Shown piece after piece: positions 9,302 through 17,801 of a stretch of DNA of 64,000 bases (positions are counted from its first letter, which is position 1; every line of letters starts with the position of its first letter). The notes under the pieces were generated by a model. It was not told the DNA's origin. It searched no databases and saw only the letters and a list, made by a program, of their open reading frames with translations. Origin of the DNA: Enterobacter hormaechei subsp. xiangfangensis (GTDB taxonomy: Bacteria > Pseudomonadota > Gammaproteobacteria > Enterobacterales > Enterobacteriaceae); contig NZ_CP017183.1 in NCBI RefSeq assembly GCF_001729785.1, forward strand, positions 2,356,001 through 2,420,000. The letters are read 5' to 3'. Made by a program: the position numbers and the translations under genes.

Positions 9302-10228
9302 ATGTCTGAGGTACTGCTGGAACTGGATAGCGTGCATGTGAATTTTCCTGCGCGCAAAAACTGGCTGGGGCGCGTGACGGAGCAGGTACACGCCCTCAAC
9401 GGCATGGATCTCCGGATCCATCGCGGCGAAACGCTGGGCGTTGTGGGGGAATCCGGCTGTGGAAAGAGCACGCTGGCGCAACTGCTGATGGGCATGCTCA
9501 AACCGAGTACAGGTGCCTGTCAGCGCGCAAATGCGGCAGGCGGTATGCAGATGGTATTTCAGGACCCGCTCTCGTCCCTCGATCCGCGTTTACCCGTCTG
9601 GCGCATCATCACCGAGCCGGTGTGGATACAGCAACGCCGCAGCGAACGGGAGCGTCGTCAGCTGGCTGAGACGCTGGCGCAGCAGGTGGGCATTCGAGCA
9701 GAATATCTTGACCGCCTGCCGCATGCGTTTTCGGGCGGACAGCGCCAGCGCATCGCTATCGCCAGGGCGCTCTCTTCAGATCCTGACATCATCGTGCTGG
9801 ATGAACCCACCAGCGCGCTGGATATTTCTGTCCAGGCGCAGATCCTCAATTTGCTGGTTGCCCTGCAACAGCAGCGAAATCTGACCTACGTACTGATCTC
9901 GCACAACGTCTCGGTGGTCCGGCACATGAGCGACCGGGTGGCAGTGATGTATCTGGGGCAGATCGTGGAGCTGGGTCCGGCGGACCAGGTGCTGAGTCAG
10001 CCGCGGCATCCGTATACGCAGCTGCTGCTTGACTCCGTTCCCCGTACCGGAGAACCGCTGGACGAAGATCTGGCATTACGCAAAACCGATCTTCCCGGTA
10101 ATCGCCACCTGCCCGTTGGCTGCTACTTCCGCGACCGCTGCCCGCTGGCGATGCAGGGATGTGAACGGCCGCAGCCGCTTCAGCCCGCAGCCGAAGGCCG
10201 AAGCGTACGCTGCTGGCGTAACCGCTAG
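9302..10228 (+). CDS. ddpF: D,D-dipeptide ABC transporter ATP-binding protein
   Basis: 308 aa, the same length as E. coli DdpF. It is the second ATPase of the transporter, with Walker A GESGCGKST, FQDPLSSLDPR, signature FSGGQRQRIAIARAL, Walker B DIIVLDEPTSALD and LISHNVSVV. The C-terminal CYFRDRCPLAMQGC segment is typical of DppF/OppF. It ends the ddp operon; the last 4 bp overlap the end of the convergent SDR gene. Confidence 0.93.
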   Translation: MSEVLLELDSVHVNFPARKNWLGRVTEQVHALNGMDLRIHRGETLGVVGESGCGKSTLAQLLMGMLKPSTGACQRANAAGGMQMVFQDPLSSLDPRLPVWRIITEPVWIQQRRSERERRQLAETLAQQVGIRAEYLDRLPHAFSGGQRQRIAIARALSSDPDIIVLDEPTSALDISVQAQILNLLVALQQQRNLTYVLISHNVSVVRHMSDRVAVMYLGQIVELGPADQVLSQPRHPYTQLLLDSVPRTGEPLDEDLALRKTDLPGNRHLPVGCYFRDRCPLAMQGCERPQPLQPAAEGRSVRCWRNR

Positions 10229-10980
10229 ATTTGCGCCATCCCGCCATCGACAAACAGCTCCGTGGCGTTAATAAAGCTGGCGGCATCGGACGCCAGAAAC
10301 GCCACGGCTTTCCCGACTTCGCCCGGCGCGCCCAGGCGACCCAGCGGTACCTGGGCCGCCAGCGCATCGTATAATCCCTGACGCTGTTCTTCGGGAACCA
10401 GATCGCCAAGACCGGGCGTTTTCACGGGGCCAGGGCTGACGACGTTGACGCGTATCCCGCGGCCCTGTAAGTCCAGCGCCCAGGAGCGGGCAAAGTTACG
10501 CACGGCGGCCTTACTGGCGCTGTAGACGCTAAAATTCGCCGTCCCCTTAATCGAAACCGTCGATCCGGTGAGGATAATGGATGAACCAGATGAGAGCAGC
10601 GGCAGCGCTTTCTGGACGGTGAACAGCACGCCGCGCACGTTGGTGGCAAAAATCCGGTCAAACTGCTCTTCGGTGATAGCGCCCAGCGGCAGCATGTCGC
10701 CGCCCCCGGCGTTGGCGAACAGAATATCGAGTCGTCCTTCTTCTTTAGCAATCTGCGCGTAAACCGCATCCAGATCGGCCATTCTGGAGACGTCCGCGCG
10801 GATAGCTACCGCCGCGGCGCCAATGTCTGCCCGGGCAGCATCCAGTTCGGCCTGACGACGTCCGGTGATATAGACCTTCGCTCCCTGCGCCGCCAGCTCC
10901 TGTGCCGTTGCGAGACCAATACCGGTGCTGCCACCGGTCACCAGAGCGATTTTTCCTGCAAGCGTTGTATTCATACTCAT
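10225..10980 (-). CDS. SDR-family oxidoreductase
   Basis: 251 aa classical short-chain dehydrogenase/reductase. The cofactor motif is VTGGSTGIGLATAQELA, with NAG in LFANAGGGDM, a catalytic Ser in ILTGSTVS, and Tyr/Lys in SVYSASKAAVRNFARS. RR in ITGRRQAEL after beta-2 suggests preference for NADP(H). The C-terminus ELFVDGGMAQI is typical. The substrate is unknown. It is divergent from a LysR gene (11111 on) that would be its natural regulator but is frameshifted. Confidence 0.85.
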   Translation of the reverse strand: MSMNTTLAGKIALVTGGSTGIGLATAQELAAQGAKVYITGRRQAELDAARADIGAAAVAIRADVSRMADLDAVYAQIAKEEGRLDILFANAGGGDMLPLGAITEEQFDRIFATNVRGVLFTVQKALPLLSSGSSIILTGSTVSIKGTANFSVYSASKAAVRNFARSWALDLQGRGIRVNVVSPGPVKTPGLGDLVPEEQRQGLYDALAAQVPLGRLGAPGEVGKAVAFLASDAASFINATELFVDGGMAQI

Positions 10981-11110
10981 AACCTTTGTTGTGATGTAAA
11001 AGAGGAGCGTTTGCCCGCGTCAGGCAGACTTTAGACCTTGCGGGATTAGCGATAAACGGGCAAAAATGAAAATGAATTTTCACAGCAGGAAATAATCAGA
11101 GGAGATCTAT

Positions 11111-12006
11111 GTGGATCAGCTAATGGCAATGCGTGCCTTTACGCGGGTGGTTGAATCCGGAAGCTTTACCCGAGCGGCAGACTCCCTGAACATGCCGATA
11201 GCCACGCTGAGCAAGCTGGTAAAATCACTTGAAGCGCACCTGGAAACACGGCTGCTGCATCGCACGACGCGCCGGGTGGTCACGGCATGGAATACTACGA
11301 GAAAGCGCTACGGGTATTAATTGATATAGAGGACATTGATACCGCCTTTCGCGCATCGTGCTGCACGCCCAAAGGCCATTTGCGTATTGACGTGGGGGGC
11401 TCAACCGCCCGGGACGTGCTGATCCCCCTGCTGCCGGATTTTTTTCAGCGCTACCCGGATCTGCGCATTAACCTGGGGGTAGCCGATCGTCCGGTAGATT
11501 TAATCAGCGGAAACGTGGACTGCGTGATCCGCGGCGGCCCGCTGGATGACTCTTCGCTTATCGCGCGGCATATCGGTGATGCCGGGATGATCGCCTGCGC
11601 GGCGCCGGGCTATCTTAAAGCTCACGGCATCCCTGCCTATCCGCAGGAGCTACGCAACGGCCATAAGCTGATTAGCTACCTTTCCCCGGTTACCGGACGC
11701 GCATTTCCGTTCCGCTTCCTTGACCGGGGTGAGCCCCTGGAGATCAGCGTTCCGCACCACCTTGGGGTCAATGAAAGCAACGCACATCTGGCCGCGGCGC
11801 TGGCGGGTTTAGGGATTATTCAGACGTTTGGCTATGCTGCGAGAGCGCATCTGGAAACGGGCGCGCTGGTAGAGATCCTGAGCGACTGGCGTCCTAAGGC
11901 GTATCCTTTTCACGTGGTCTATCCCCAGAGTCGGCATTTAACGCATCGCCTGAGAGTGTTTATTGCGTGGCTTGCCGAGGTTTTCCCTGCGGCAGTGAAA
12001 GGTTAG
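11111..12006 (+). pseudogene. LysR-family regulator, frameshifted
   Basis: Two overlapping frames together make one LysR regulator of about 298 aa. The first (11111-11320, GTG start after GGAGA) gives the winged HTH: MDQLMAMRAFTRVVESGSF to LLHRTTRRVVT. The second frame resumes at MEYYEKALRVL and runs to 12006 with the substrate-binding domain (GHLRIDVGGSTARDVL, GNVDCVIRGG). Between them the usual VTP(E/D)G segment is shortened: the sequence around 11281 looks like a deletion of 7 bp, or a single-base loss. It is therefore probably a pseudogene, unless it is an assembly error. It faces away from the SDR gene in the usual divergent regulator/target layout. Confidence 0.75.
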
Positions 12007-12029
12007 CCGGGCATTTGCCCGGCCTGATA

Positions 12030-12458
12030 TCAGTTCAGTTTGTAATCCAGCGTGATTTCGGCTTTCAACAGCTGCGATACCGGACAACCCGCCTTCGCTT
12101 TCTGAATAATGCCGTCGAACTGCTGCGGATCGATACCCGGTACCGTCACCTTGCTTTGTAGCGCCACTTTGCTGATGGCAAAACCGCTGTCGGTTTTATC
12201 CAGCGAGACATCCGCCGTGGTATCGATGGAATCGGCAGTATAACCCGCTTCGCCCAGCATTAGCGACAGGGCCATAGAGAAACAGGCCGCGTGCGCTGCG
12301 CCAATCAGCTCTTCCGGGTTAGTCCCTTTTTCGCCCTCGAAGCGGGTGTTAAAGCCGTAAGGTTGCTGGTTAAGGACGCCACTCTCTGTTGAGACCGTCC
12401 CTTTGCCGCGTTTGATGTCGCCAGACCAGTGTGCTGAACCGTGCTTATGAATCGTCAT
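12030..12458 (-). CDS. osmC: Peroxiredoxin OsmC
   Basis: 142 aa OsmC-type thiol peroxidase that reduces organic hydroperoxides in the cytoplasm. Both reactive cysteines are present: Cys59 in AAHAACFSMALS and Cys125 in KAGCPVSQLL, at the same numbers as in E. coli OsmC. The N-terminus MTIHKHGSAHWSGDIKRGKG and GFNTRFEGEKGTNPEELIGA are family hallmarks. In E. coli osmC is induced by high osmolarity and stationary phase through RcsB and RpoS. Confidence 0.96.
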   Translation of the reverse strand: MTIHKHGSAHWSGDIKRGKGTVSTESGVLNQQPYGFNTRFEGEKGTNPEELIGAAHAACFSMALSLMLGEAGYTADSIDTTADVSLDKTDSGFAISKVALQSKVTVPGIDPQQFDGIIQKAKAGCPVSQLLKAEITLDYKLN

Positions 12459-12527
12459 TCTTGCTCTCCTTTTGGCTTACAAAGGGATAAGTATAGGACG
12501 CATAATCCATTTTGCAGGGAAGACAGA

Positions 12528-13427
12528 CTAGTCCGAGCGCGTGGCAAGGTGGTTTGCAAGTGCATCCAGGAACACACGCTGCGCCGCAGGCTGATAGTCT
12601 CGCGACTGATAAATACCAAAAATACCGATCGGTTTTGGCGTAAAGGCGCCGAGCACCGGCACCAGGCTGCCCTGCCGTAGCGCCGCGTCGGCCTCGCGCT
12701 CGGGCAGCATGGCAATACCACAGTGGTTTATCGCCGCCTCCATCAGCAATGACGAGATACTGGCGCTGAGATTGCCGCTGACCGCCGTCGTGACCGACTC
12801 CCCTTCTGGCGTCAAAAAACGCCACGACTGACCGGCAAAAAAGCTGTAATGCAGGCAGTTGTGCCGGGATAAATCCTCCAGCTGCTCTGGAACGCCCCGA
12901 CTGGCAAGGTAGTGCGGCGAGGCGCAAAGTACGGACCGACACTCTCCCAGTCGGCGGGCGATCATGCCCGGTTCAGGGTTATCGGTGATGCGGATCGCCA
13001 CGTCAATTCGCTCGCCCACCAGACTTACCGGATGATTGTTAACATCCAGCTCAATGCGCAGCTGAGGGTAACGCTGCAACAGATCGGGCAGCACCGGAAC
13101 GATAATATGCATCGCCGTAAAGTGCGCGCAGGCGACACGAAGCGTGCCTGAGGGTAAATCCTTCACTGACTGATCTTCAATTTCCTGAGAAATTTGCGAG
13201 AGCGTGCGGGTCTTTTGCAGGACCTTCTCCCCCGCCGCCGTCAGCGTCAGCTTGCGGGTGGAGCGGTTCACCAGCCGCGCCCCGGCCCACTTCTCCATTT
13301 GCTCCAGATAACGGCTCACCATCGGACGGGAGATCCCCAGCGCCCGCGCCGCCGCGCTTAAACTCCCCAGCTCACAGATGCGGTTGTACACCTGGGCGGC
13401 AATAACGCGATCCATTTTGACCTCCAT
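12528..13427 (-). CDS. LysR-family transcriptional regulator
   Basis: 299 aa. The winged HTH covers about residues 5-65 (LGSLSAAARALGISRPMVSRYLEQME, RLVNRSTRKLTLTAAGE), and the periplasmic-binding-protein-like effector domain covers about 90-295. The first ATG is used; an internal ATG at codon 5 (MDRVIAAQVY) is equally possible. It is divergent from the metallo-beta-lactamase-fold gene at 13521 with 93 bp between, so that gene is its likely target. The inducer is unknown. Confidence 0.85.
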   Translation of the reverse strand: MEVKMDRVIAAQVYNRICELGSLSAAARALGISRPMVSRYLEQMEKWAGARLVNRSTRKLTLTAAGEKVLQKTRTLSQISQEIEDQSVKDLPSGTLRVACAHFTAMHIIVPVLPDLLQRYPQLRIELDVNNHPVSLVGERIDVAIRITDNPEPGMIARRLGECRSVLCASPHYLASRGVPEQLEDLSRHNCLHYSFFAGQSWRFLTPEGESVTTAVSGNLSASISSLLMEAAINHCGIAMLPEREADAALRQGSLVPVLGAFTPKPIGIFGIYQSRDYQPAAQRVFLDALANHLATRSD

Positions 13428-13520
13428 TTGCTCGATTTATGAAACTAAGCATCTCCTGTTTCAGGAATTCTGGCAAATGAAGAGATCCGTACAATAGAGA
13501 CTTTCCTGAAGAACAGAGAC

Positions 13521-14378
13521 ATGACCATGACTATCGCCCGCCTTGCTTTGCTGACAACCCTTTTCACTCCGGCCGTCTTTGCCGCGCCGTTGACCGTTGA
13601 TACGTACAACCCGCAGGAAAAAGGCATTTTTGCCGTCTCATCCACCATGGTATCTGGGCCGAAAGAGGCAGTGCTGTTTGACGCGCAGTTCAGCGTGAAG
13701 GATGGCGAAGCGCTGGTAGAAAAAATTCGCCACAGCGGTAAAACGCTGAACAAAATCGTGATCACCTCCGGCGATCCGGATTTCTATTTCGGCCTGCAAC
13801 CGCTGGTGAAAGCCTTCCCTAATGCCAAAGTTGTCGCCACGCAACAGGTGGTGGACCATATCAGGGCCACAAAAGACGCGAAGCTCGCCTTCTGGGGGCC
13901 ACAGATGAAAGACGGCGCGCCGTCACAGCTCTACGTGCCGCAAGTGCTTGCCTCAACCACCTTTATGATTGATGGTGAAAGAGTGAATATTGAAGAGCCT
14001 GAGAGCTATGCGGCGTACGTCTGGATCCCATCCGCAAAAACCATCCTCGGCGGCACGGGCGTCTCGTGGGGTATTCACGTCTGGACGGCGGATACCCAAA
14101 CGCCGGAAAGCCGCAAACAGTGGCAGCAGACGCTGGATAGCATGGCAGCCCTTAAGCCCGAACACGTTATTCCGGGCCACTACCTTGGGACACCGCCAGC
14201 GGGTACCGGCGCTATCGACTTTACCCGTCGCTATCTACATCAGTTTGAACAGGCCCTCATGACACATAAAGCGTCAACCGGCGTCATTAGCACGATGAAA
14301 AAACAGTGGCCGAATCTGGCGGAAGCCAGTTCGCTGGAATTGAGTGCCAAAGTGAATACCGGCGAAATGAAGTGGTAA
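13521..14378 (+). CDS. Exported metallo-beta-lactamase-fold protein with a degenerate metal site
   Basis: 285 aa with a short signal peptide (LALLTTLFTPAVFA-APLTV). The fold is recognisable from TYNPQEKGIFAVSSTMVSG, AVLFDAQFS and the late EHVIPGHYLG. The metal motif that should read H-x-x-x-D-H (THGDPDHYFGL in relatives) is TSGDPDFYFGL here, so two ligand His residues are Ser and Phe. The later Asp position is also changed (LGGTGVSWGIH). It is probably not a standard zinc hydrolase. An in-frame ATG two codons later is also possible as the start. The LysR gene upstream is its likely regulator. Product function is unknown. Confidence 0.7.
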   Translation: MTMTIARLALLTTLFTPAVFAAPLTVDTYNPQEKGIFAVSSTMVSGPKEAVLFDAQFSVKDGEALVEKIRHSGKTLNKIVITSGDPDFYFGLQPLVKAFPNAKVVATQQVVDHIRATKDAKLAFWGPQMKDGAPSQLYVPQVLASTTFMIDGERVNIEEPESYAAYVWIPSAKTILGGTGVSWGIHVWTADTQTPESRKQWQQTLDSMAALKPEHVIPGHYLGTPPAGTGAIDFTRRYLHQFEQALMTHKASTGVISTMKKQWPNLAEASSLELSAKVNTGEMKW

Positions 14379-14390
14379 TATCCTGATTAT

Positions 14391-14423
14391 CTCCTGCTAT
14401 ATTTAAATTTTTTATAGCAGGAG
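14391..14423 (+). promoter_or_regulatory. Hairpin holding the ribosome-binding site of the VOC gene
   Basis: CTCCTGCTATA (14391-14401) and TATAGCAGGAG (14413-14423) form a perfect 11-bp stem around an 11-nt AT loop. The AGGAG Shine-Dalgarno sequence of the following gene lies in the 3' arm, 6 nt before its ATG. The hairpin could mask the site until it is melted or bound. A terminator for the upstream gene is less likely, because the U-rich run is in the loop. Confidence 0.6.
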
Positions 14424-14429
14424 TTTACT

Positions 14430-14951
14430 ATGCCATCGTCAGTAAGGGGCATCGACCATATCGGTATTACGGTGCCCGACATTGAAAAAGCCACCCTATT
14501 TTTTGAACGCGCTTTCGGCGCACAGGTTTTATATCATTCTGTCGATGCGGAAACCGATAATATTGATCAGGCCGCCCAGCAGCACACCTTAAAATTATTT
14601 CCCGGCACAAAAATTCACGCCATTCGCATGCTTGTTATGCCCCATGGACCCGGCATTGAACTTTTCGAAATGCATGGCCCTGAACAGGGAATGCCCGCCC
14701 GCGCCAGCGACTTTGGCCTCCAGCATTTTGCTGTTTATGTTGATGATTTTGATAAGGCGATAGCCGCTTTCACCGCTGCCGGCGGGGAGATGTTTACCGC
14801 GCCAAAGCCGCTCACGTTTCCGGATGAGCAAGGTGAAGGGAATGCTTTCTGCTATGGACAGACCCCCTGGGGCAGTATTGTGGAATTGATCTCCTGGCCG
14901 ACGCCCATGCCTTATGAAAAAACGACAAATTTACGCCGCTGGAAACCCTGA
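14430..14951 (+). CDS. VOC-family (glyoxalase/dioxygenase superfamily) protein
   Basis: 173 aa. Two beta-alpha-beta-beta-beta modules are visible: GIDHIGITVPDIEKATLFFERAFG at the N-terminus and GLQHFAVYVDDFDKAIAAF in the middle. Candidate metal ligands are His10, Glu in GIELFEM, His in LQHFAV, and Glu near the end in SIVELISWP. This is the arrangement of glyoxalase I-like and extradiol dioxygenase-like enzymes, but the substrate cannot be told. It has its own strong AGGAG site, buried in a hairpin. Confidence 0.78.
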   Translation: MPSSVRGIDHIGITVPDIEKATLFFERAFGAQVLYHSVDAETDNIDQAAQQHTLKLFPGTKIHAIRMLVMPHGPGIELFEMHGPEQGMPARASDFGLQHFAVYVDDFDKAIAAFTAAGGEMFTAPKPLTFPDEQGEGNAFCYGQTPWGSIVELISWPTPMPYEKTTNLRRWKP

Positions 14952-15092
14952 ATTTTATTTGTGTGCCAGGAGAGATGATATTTTTATTTCCAGGACGAAT
15001 CTGAACCACAACGACGAAAATATTTGCCAATCTGAATGTGAATTACGATTTTGCACGCCGTAACATTAAACAGACAACGACACGGAGGCAGC

Positions 15093-15308
15093 ATGTTTAC
15101 TTATTACCCGGCACATACCACAGCAGCACAACCCGAACTCGTTAACGCGATTGCGCAGGGTCTTCAGGCAGAGCACGGTGTTGTTACCGAAGATGACATT
15201 TTGATGGAACTGACCAAGTGGGTGGAAGCCACAGACAATGACATCCTCAGTGACATCTACCAGCAAACCATCAACTATGTGGTCAGCGGGCAAAATGCAC
15301 CTTTGTAA
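15093..15308 (+). CDS. bdm: Biofilm-dependent modulation protein Bdm
   Basis: 71 aa, the same length as E. coli Bdm. The start MFTYYPAHTTAAQPELV follows GGAGG; the frame is open further upstream, but that part has no good ribosome-binding site. Bdm is a small regulatory protein whose level responds to osmolarity through the Rcs phosphorelay, and it affects motility. The order bdm-sra with osmC nearby is the same as in E. coli. Confidence 0.93.
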   Translation: MFTYYPAHTTAAQPELVNAIAQGLQAEHGVVTEDDILMELTKWVEATDNDILSDIYQQTINYVVSGQNAPL

Positions 15309-15403
15309 AAACCTGCTAAGCTGGATCAGCAACCTAAGGGGTTACATTTCGTTTGCGTGAGCAAACTTGTCCTTAAAACTATCAACGGGATTGAGGAGTT
15401 AAA

Positions 15404-15541
15404 ATGAAATCGAACCGTCAGGCACGCCACATTCTGGGACTGAACTACAAGCTCTCTAACAAGCGTAAAGTGGTTATTGAGGAGGGTAGCGAAACGCAGG
15501 TTACCCACGCTACCGGCAGAAAACGCCCTTCCGGCAAGTAA
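15404..15541 (+). CDS. sra: Stationary-phase-induced ribosome-associated protein Sra
   Basis: 45 aa, highly basic. It begins [20 protein letters not shown] and ends TGRKRPSGK, matching E. coli Sra (formerly RpsV, S22). It binds the 30S subunit of stationary-phase ribosomes. The ribosome-binding site is GAGGAG. A Rho-independent terminator follows at once. Confidence 0.97.
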   Translation: MKSNRQARHILGLNYKLSNKRKVVIEEGSETQVTHATGRKRPSGK

Positions 15542-15560
15542 GTTCCGGCACGATATTCAC

Positions 15561-15590
15561 AACACCATCGGTAATCCCGATGGTGTTTTT
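15561..15590 (+). terminator. Rho-independent terminator after sra
   Basis: Stem CACCATCGG/CCGATGGTG around the loop TAATC, followed by a run of five T. Confidence 0.9.
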
Positions 15591-15717
15591 GTTTATGTGT
15601 TGCGGTAATTAATATTCAGCTCCTTTATAATACCAACCGACCGCACCCCGTAGCACAGGCCAGAAAGATGACAAACAGCAGTGTCAGGGACGGATCTTCT
15701 TAAAAAGAGTGAGTGAC

Positions 15718-17415
15718 ATGGACAACAAACTGAAAAAACATCGTTCCCTTTATATTCCTTACGCCGGTCCGGTTTTACTGGAGTTTCCCCTTCTGAACAA
15801 AGGCAGCGCCTTTAGCATGGAAGAGCGCAGCAGCTTTAACCTGCTGGGCCTGCTGCCTGAAGTGGTTGAAACCATTGAAGAACAGGCGGAACGCGCCTGG
15901 ATCCAGTATCAGGGTTTTAAAACCGAAATCGATAAGCACATCTACCTGCGTAATATCCAGGACACCAACGAAACCCTCTTCTACCGCCTGGTGCAGAACC
16001 ATCTCGAAGAGATGATGCCCGTCATTTACACCCCAACCGTCGGCGCGGCATGTGAACGCTTCTCGGAGATCTACCGTCGTTCCCGCGGCGTGTTCATCTC
16101 TTATCAGAACCGTCACAACATGGATGACATTCTGCAAAACGTGCCGAACCACAACATCAAGGTGATCGTGGTAACCGATGGCGAACGTATTCTGGGCCTT
16201 GGCGACCAGGGCATTGGCGGGATGGGTATTCCCATCGGTAAGCTCTCGCTGTACACCGCCTGCGGCGGGATCAGCCCGGCCTACACCCTGCCGGTGGTCC
16301 TGGACGTGGGGACCAACAACCAGCAACTGCTGAACGATCCGCTGTACATGGGGTGGCGTCACCCGCGCATTACCGACGACGAGTACTATCAGTTTGTGGA
16401 TGATTTCATCCAGGCCGTGAAGCACCGCTGGCCGGACGTGCTGTTGCAGTTCGAAGACTTCGCACAGAAAAACGCCATGCCGCTGCTGAACCGCTACCGC
16501 GATGAGATCTGCTCGTTCAACGATGACATTCAGGGCACTGCGGCAGTGACCGTCGGTACGCTGATTGCTGCGAGCCGTGCGGCAGGCAGCCAGCTTAGCT
16601 ATCAGAAAATTGTCTTCCTGGGTGCAGGCTCCGCGGGCTGCGGCATCGCCGAGCAAATTATTGCCCAGACCCAGCGCGAAGGCTTAAGCGAAGAGCTCGC
16701 CCGCTCCCGCGTCTTTATGGTGGACCGTTTTGGCCTGCTGACCGACGGTATGCCAAACCTGCTCCCGTTCCAGACCAAACTGGTGCAGAAGCGCGAGAAC
16801 CTGAAAAACTGGGATACGGATAACGAAGTGCTCTCGCTTCTTGACGTGGTGCGCAACGTGAAGCCGGATATTCTGATCGGCGTATCCGGGCAGACCGGCC
16901 TCTTCACGGAGGAGATTATTCGCGAGATGCATAAGCACTGCGAACGACCTATCGTGATGCCGCTATCGAACCCGACCTCACGCGTGGAGGCGACGCCGCA
17001 GGATATCATCGCCTGGACCGAAGGCAATGCGCTGGTCGCGACCGGCAGTCCGTTCGATCCGGTGGTGTGGAAGGACAAGCTCTACCCCATTGCGCAGTGC
17101 AATAACTCCTATATCTTCCCGGGTATTGGTCTGGGAGTGATCGCTTCCGGCGCGTCCCGCATCACCGACGAAATGCTGATGTCCGCGAGCGAAACGCTGG
17201 CAGGTCACTCACCACTGGTGAATAACGGTGAAGGCCTGGTACTGCCGGAGCTGAAAGACATTCATAAAGTGTCCCGCGCAATTGCCTTCGCGGTAGGCAA
17301 AATGGCGCAGCAGCAAGGCGTCGCGGTGAAAACCTCTGCCGATGCGTTGCAGCAGGCGATTGATGATAATTTCTGGATGCCGGAATACCGTAGCTATCGT
17401 CGTACTTCGATTTAA
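15718..17415 (+). CDS. maeA: NAD-dependent malic enzyme
   Basis: 565 aa. It converts malate to pyruvate and CO2 with NAD. Near-identity to E. coli MaeA (SfcA) is seen throughout: [16 protein letters not shown], the catalytic region [11 protein letters not shown], the metal-site segment [16 protein letters not shown] and [12 protein letters not shown], and the NAD fold [14 protein letters not shown] chose the ATG at 15718 because it gives exactly the E. coli length; a GTG three codons upstream (15709) is also possible. A hairpin repeat follows the gene. Confidence 0.97.
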   Translation: MDNKLKKHRSLYIPYAGPVLLEFPLLNKGSAFSMEERSSFNLLGLLPEVVETIEEQAERAWIQYQGFKTEIDKHIYLRNIQDTNETLFYRLVQNHLEEMMPVIYTPTVGAACERFSEIYRRSRGVFISYQNRHNMDDILQNVPNHNIKVIVVTDGERILGLGDQGIGGMGIPIGKLSLYTACGGISPAYTLPVVLDVGTNNQQLLNDPLYMGWRHPRITDDEYYQFVDDFIQAVKHRWPDVLLQFEDFAQKNAMPLLNRYRDEICSFNDDIQGTAAVTVGTLIAASRAAGSQLSYQKIVFLGAGSAGCGIAEQIIAQTQREGLSEELARSRVFMVDRFGLLTDGMPNLLPFQTKLVQKRENLKNWDTDNEVLSLLDVVRNVKPDILIGVSGQTGLFTEEIIREMHKHCERPIVMPLSNPTSRVEATPQDIIAWTEGNALVATGSPFDPVVWKDKLYPIAQCNNSYIFPGIGLGVIASGASRITDEMLMSASETLAGHSPLVNNGEGLVLPELKDIHKVSRAIAFAVGKMAQQQGVAVKTSADALQQAIDDNFWMPEYRSYRRTSI

Positions 17416-17421
17416 GCATCG

Positions 17422-17512
17422 CCCCTCACCCAGCCCTCTCCCCAAAGGGGAGAGGGTAAAACCGCACCGGACAGTCCCCTCGCCCCTTTGGGGAGAGGGT
17501 TAGGGTGAGGGG
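17422..17512. repeat. Paired palindromic repeat downstream of maeA
   Basis: A 91-bp inverted repeat: CCCCTCACCC and CCCTCTCCCCAAAGGGGAGAGGG on the left, CCCCTCGCCCCTTTGGGG and AGAGGGTTAGGGTGAGGGG on the right. Each half is itself a hairpin. It resembles the CCCTCTCCC-type intergenic palindromes common in enterobacterial genomes. It probably limits transcription from maeA. Confidence 0.8.
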
Positions 17513-17602
17513 AATATACGGCACTTCCCACTAGCCAAACCCATTTTCCCCCGCTACACTCCCTTCATCCATTAACCTACTGAATATATAAGGAGGCCAA
17601 TT

Positions 17603-17686
17603 ATGCTGTACTGTGAAATTTTCAATGTTTCACATACATTTGGTGATCGCACCAGCTCAAGCGTTATCGGTATCGTGCTGCGATAA
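17603..17686 (+). CDS. Leader peptide upstream of the ABC-F gene (candidate attenuator peptide)
   Basis: A 27-codon open frame starts MLYCEIFNVSHTFGDRTSSS and ends IVLR. It is preceded by AAGGAGG, a near-perfect ribosome-binding site 6 nt before the ATG, stronger than that of the ABC-F gene itself. Its last codons form the 5' arm and loop of a long hairpin. A short, well-translated frame overlapping mutually exclusive RNA pairings just before a ribosome-protection-type ABC-F gene is the layout of translation-coupled attenuation. I do not recognise this peptide. There is no experimental support within the sequence. Confidence 0.6.
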   Translation: MLYCEIFNVSHTFGDRTSSSVIGIVLR

Positions 17687-17780
17687 CTTCCGCTTGAGCG
17701 AAGACACTAACCCCTGAAAACCCTTCTCTCGGGCTTACTGAGTTATCGTCAGCGATGTTTGACGAGGCATAAACATGCCT
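17655..17780 (+). promoter_or_regulatory. Attenuator-like RNA structures before the ABC-F gene
   Basis: First hairpin: GCTCAAGCG-TTATCG (17655-17669) pairs with CGATAA (17681-17686) and CGCTTGAGC (17691-17699). Alternative: CGATAACT (17681-17688) can pair instead with AGTTATCG (17741-17748). GAGTTA (17740-17745) can also pair with TAACTC (17782-17787), next to the ABC-F translation start. A small hairpin AGGCAT-AAAC-ATGCCT (17765-17780) lies just before the start. The pairings compete, and the first hairpin overlaps the end of the leader peptide. Confidence 0.55.
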
Positions 17781-17801
17781 GTAACTCCTGGGTAAGCAAC
17801 A

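Noticed and set aside
17422..17512. Repeated CCCTCTCCCC units as a CRISPR-like array
   Set aside because: They form one pair of inverted hairpins without regular spacers.
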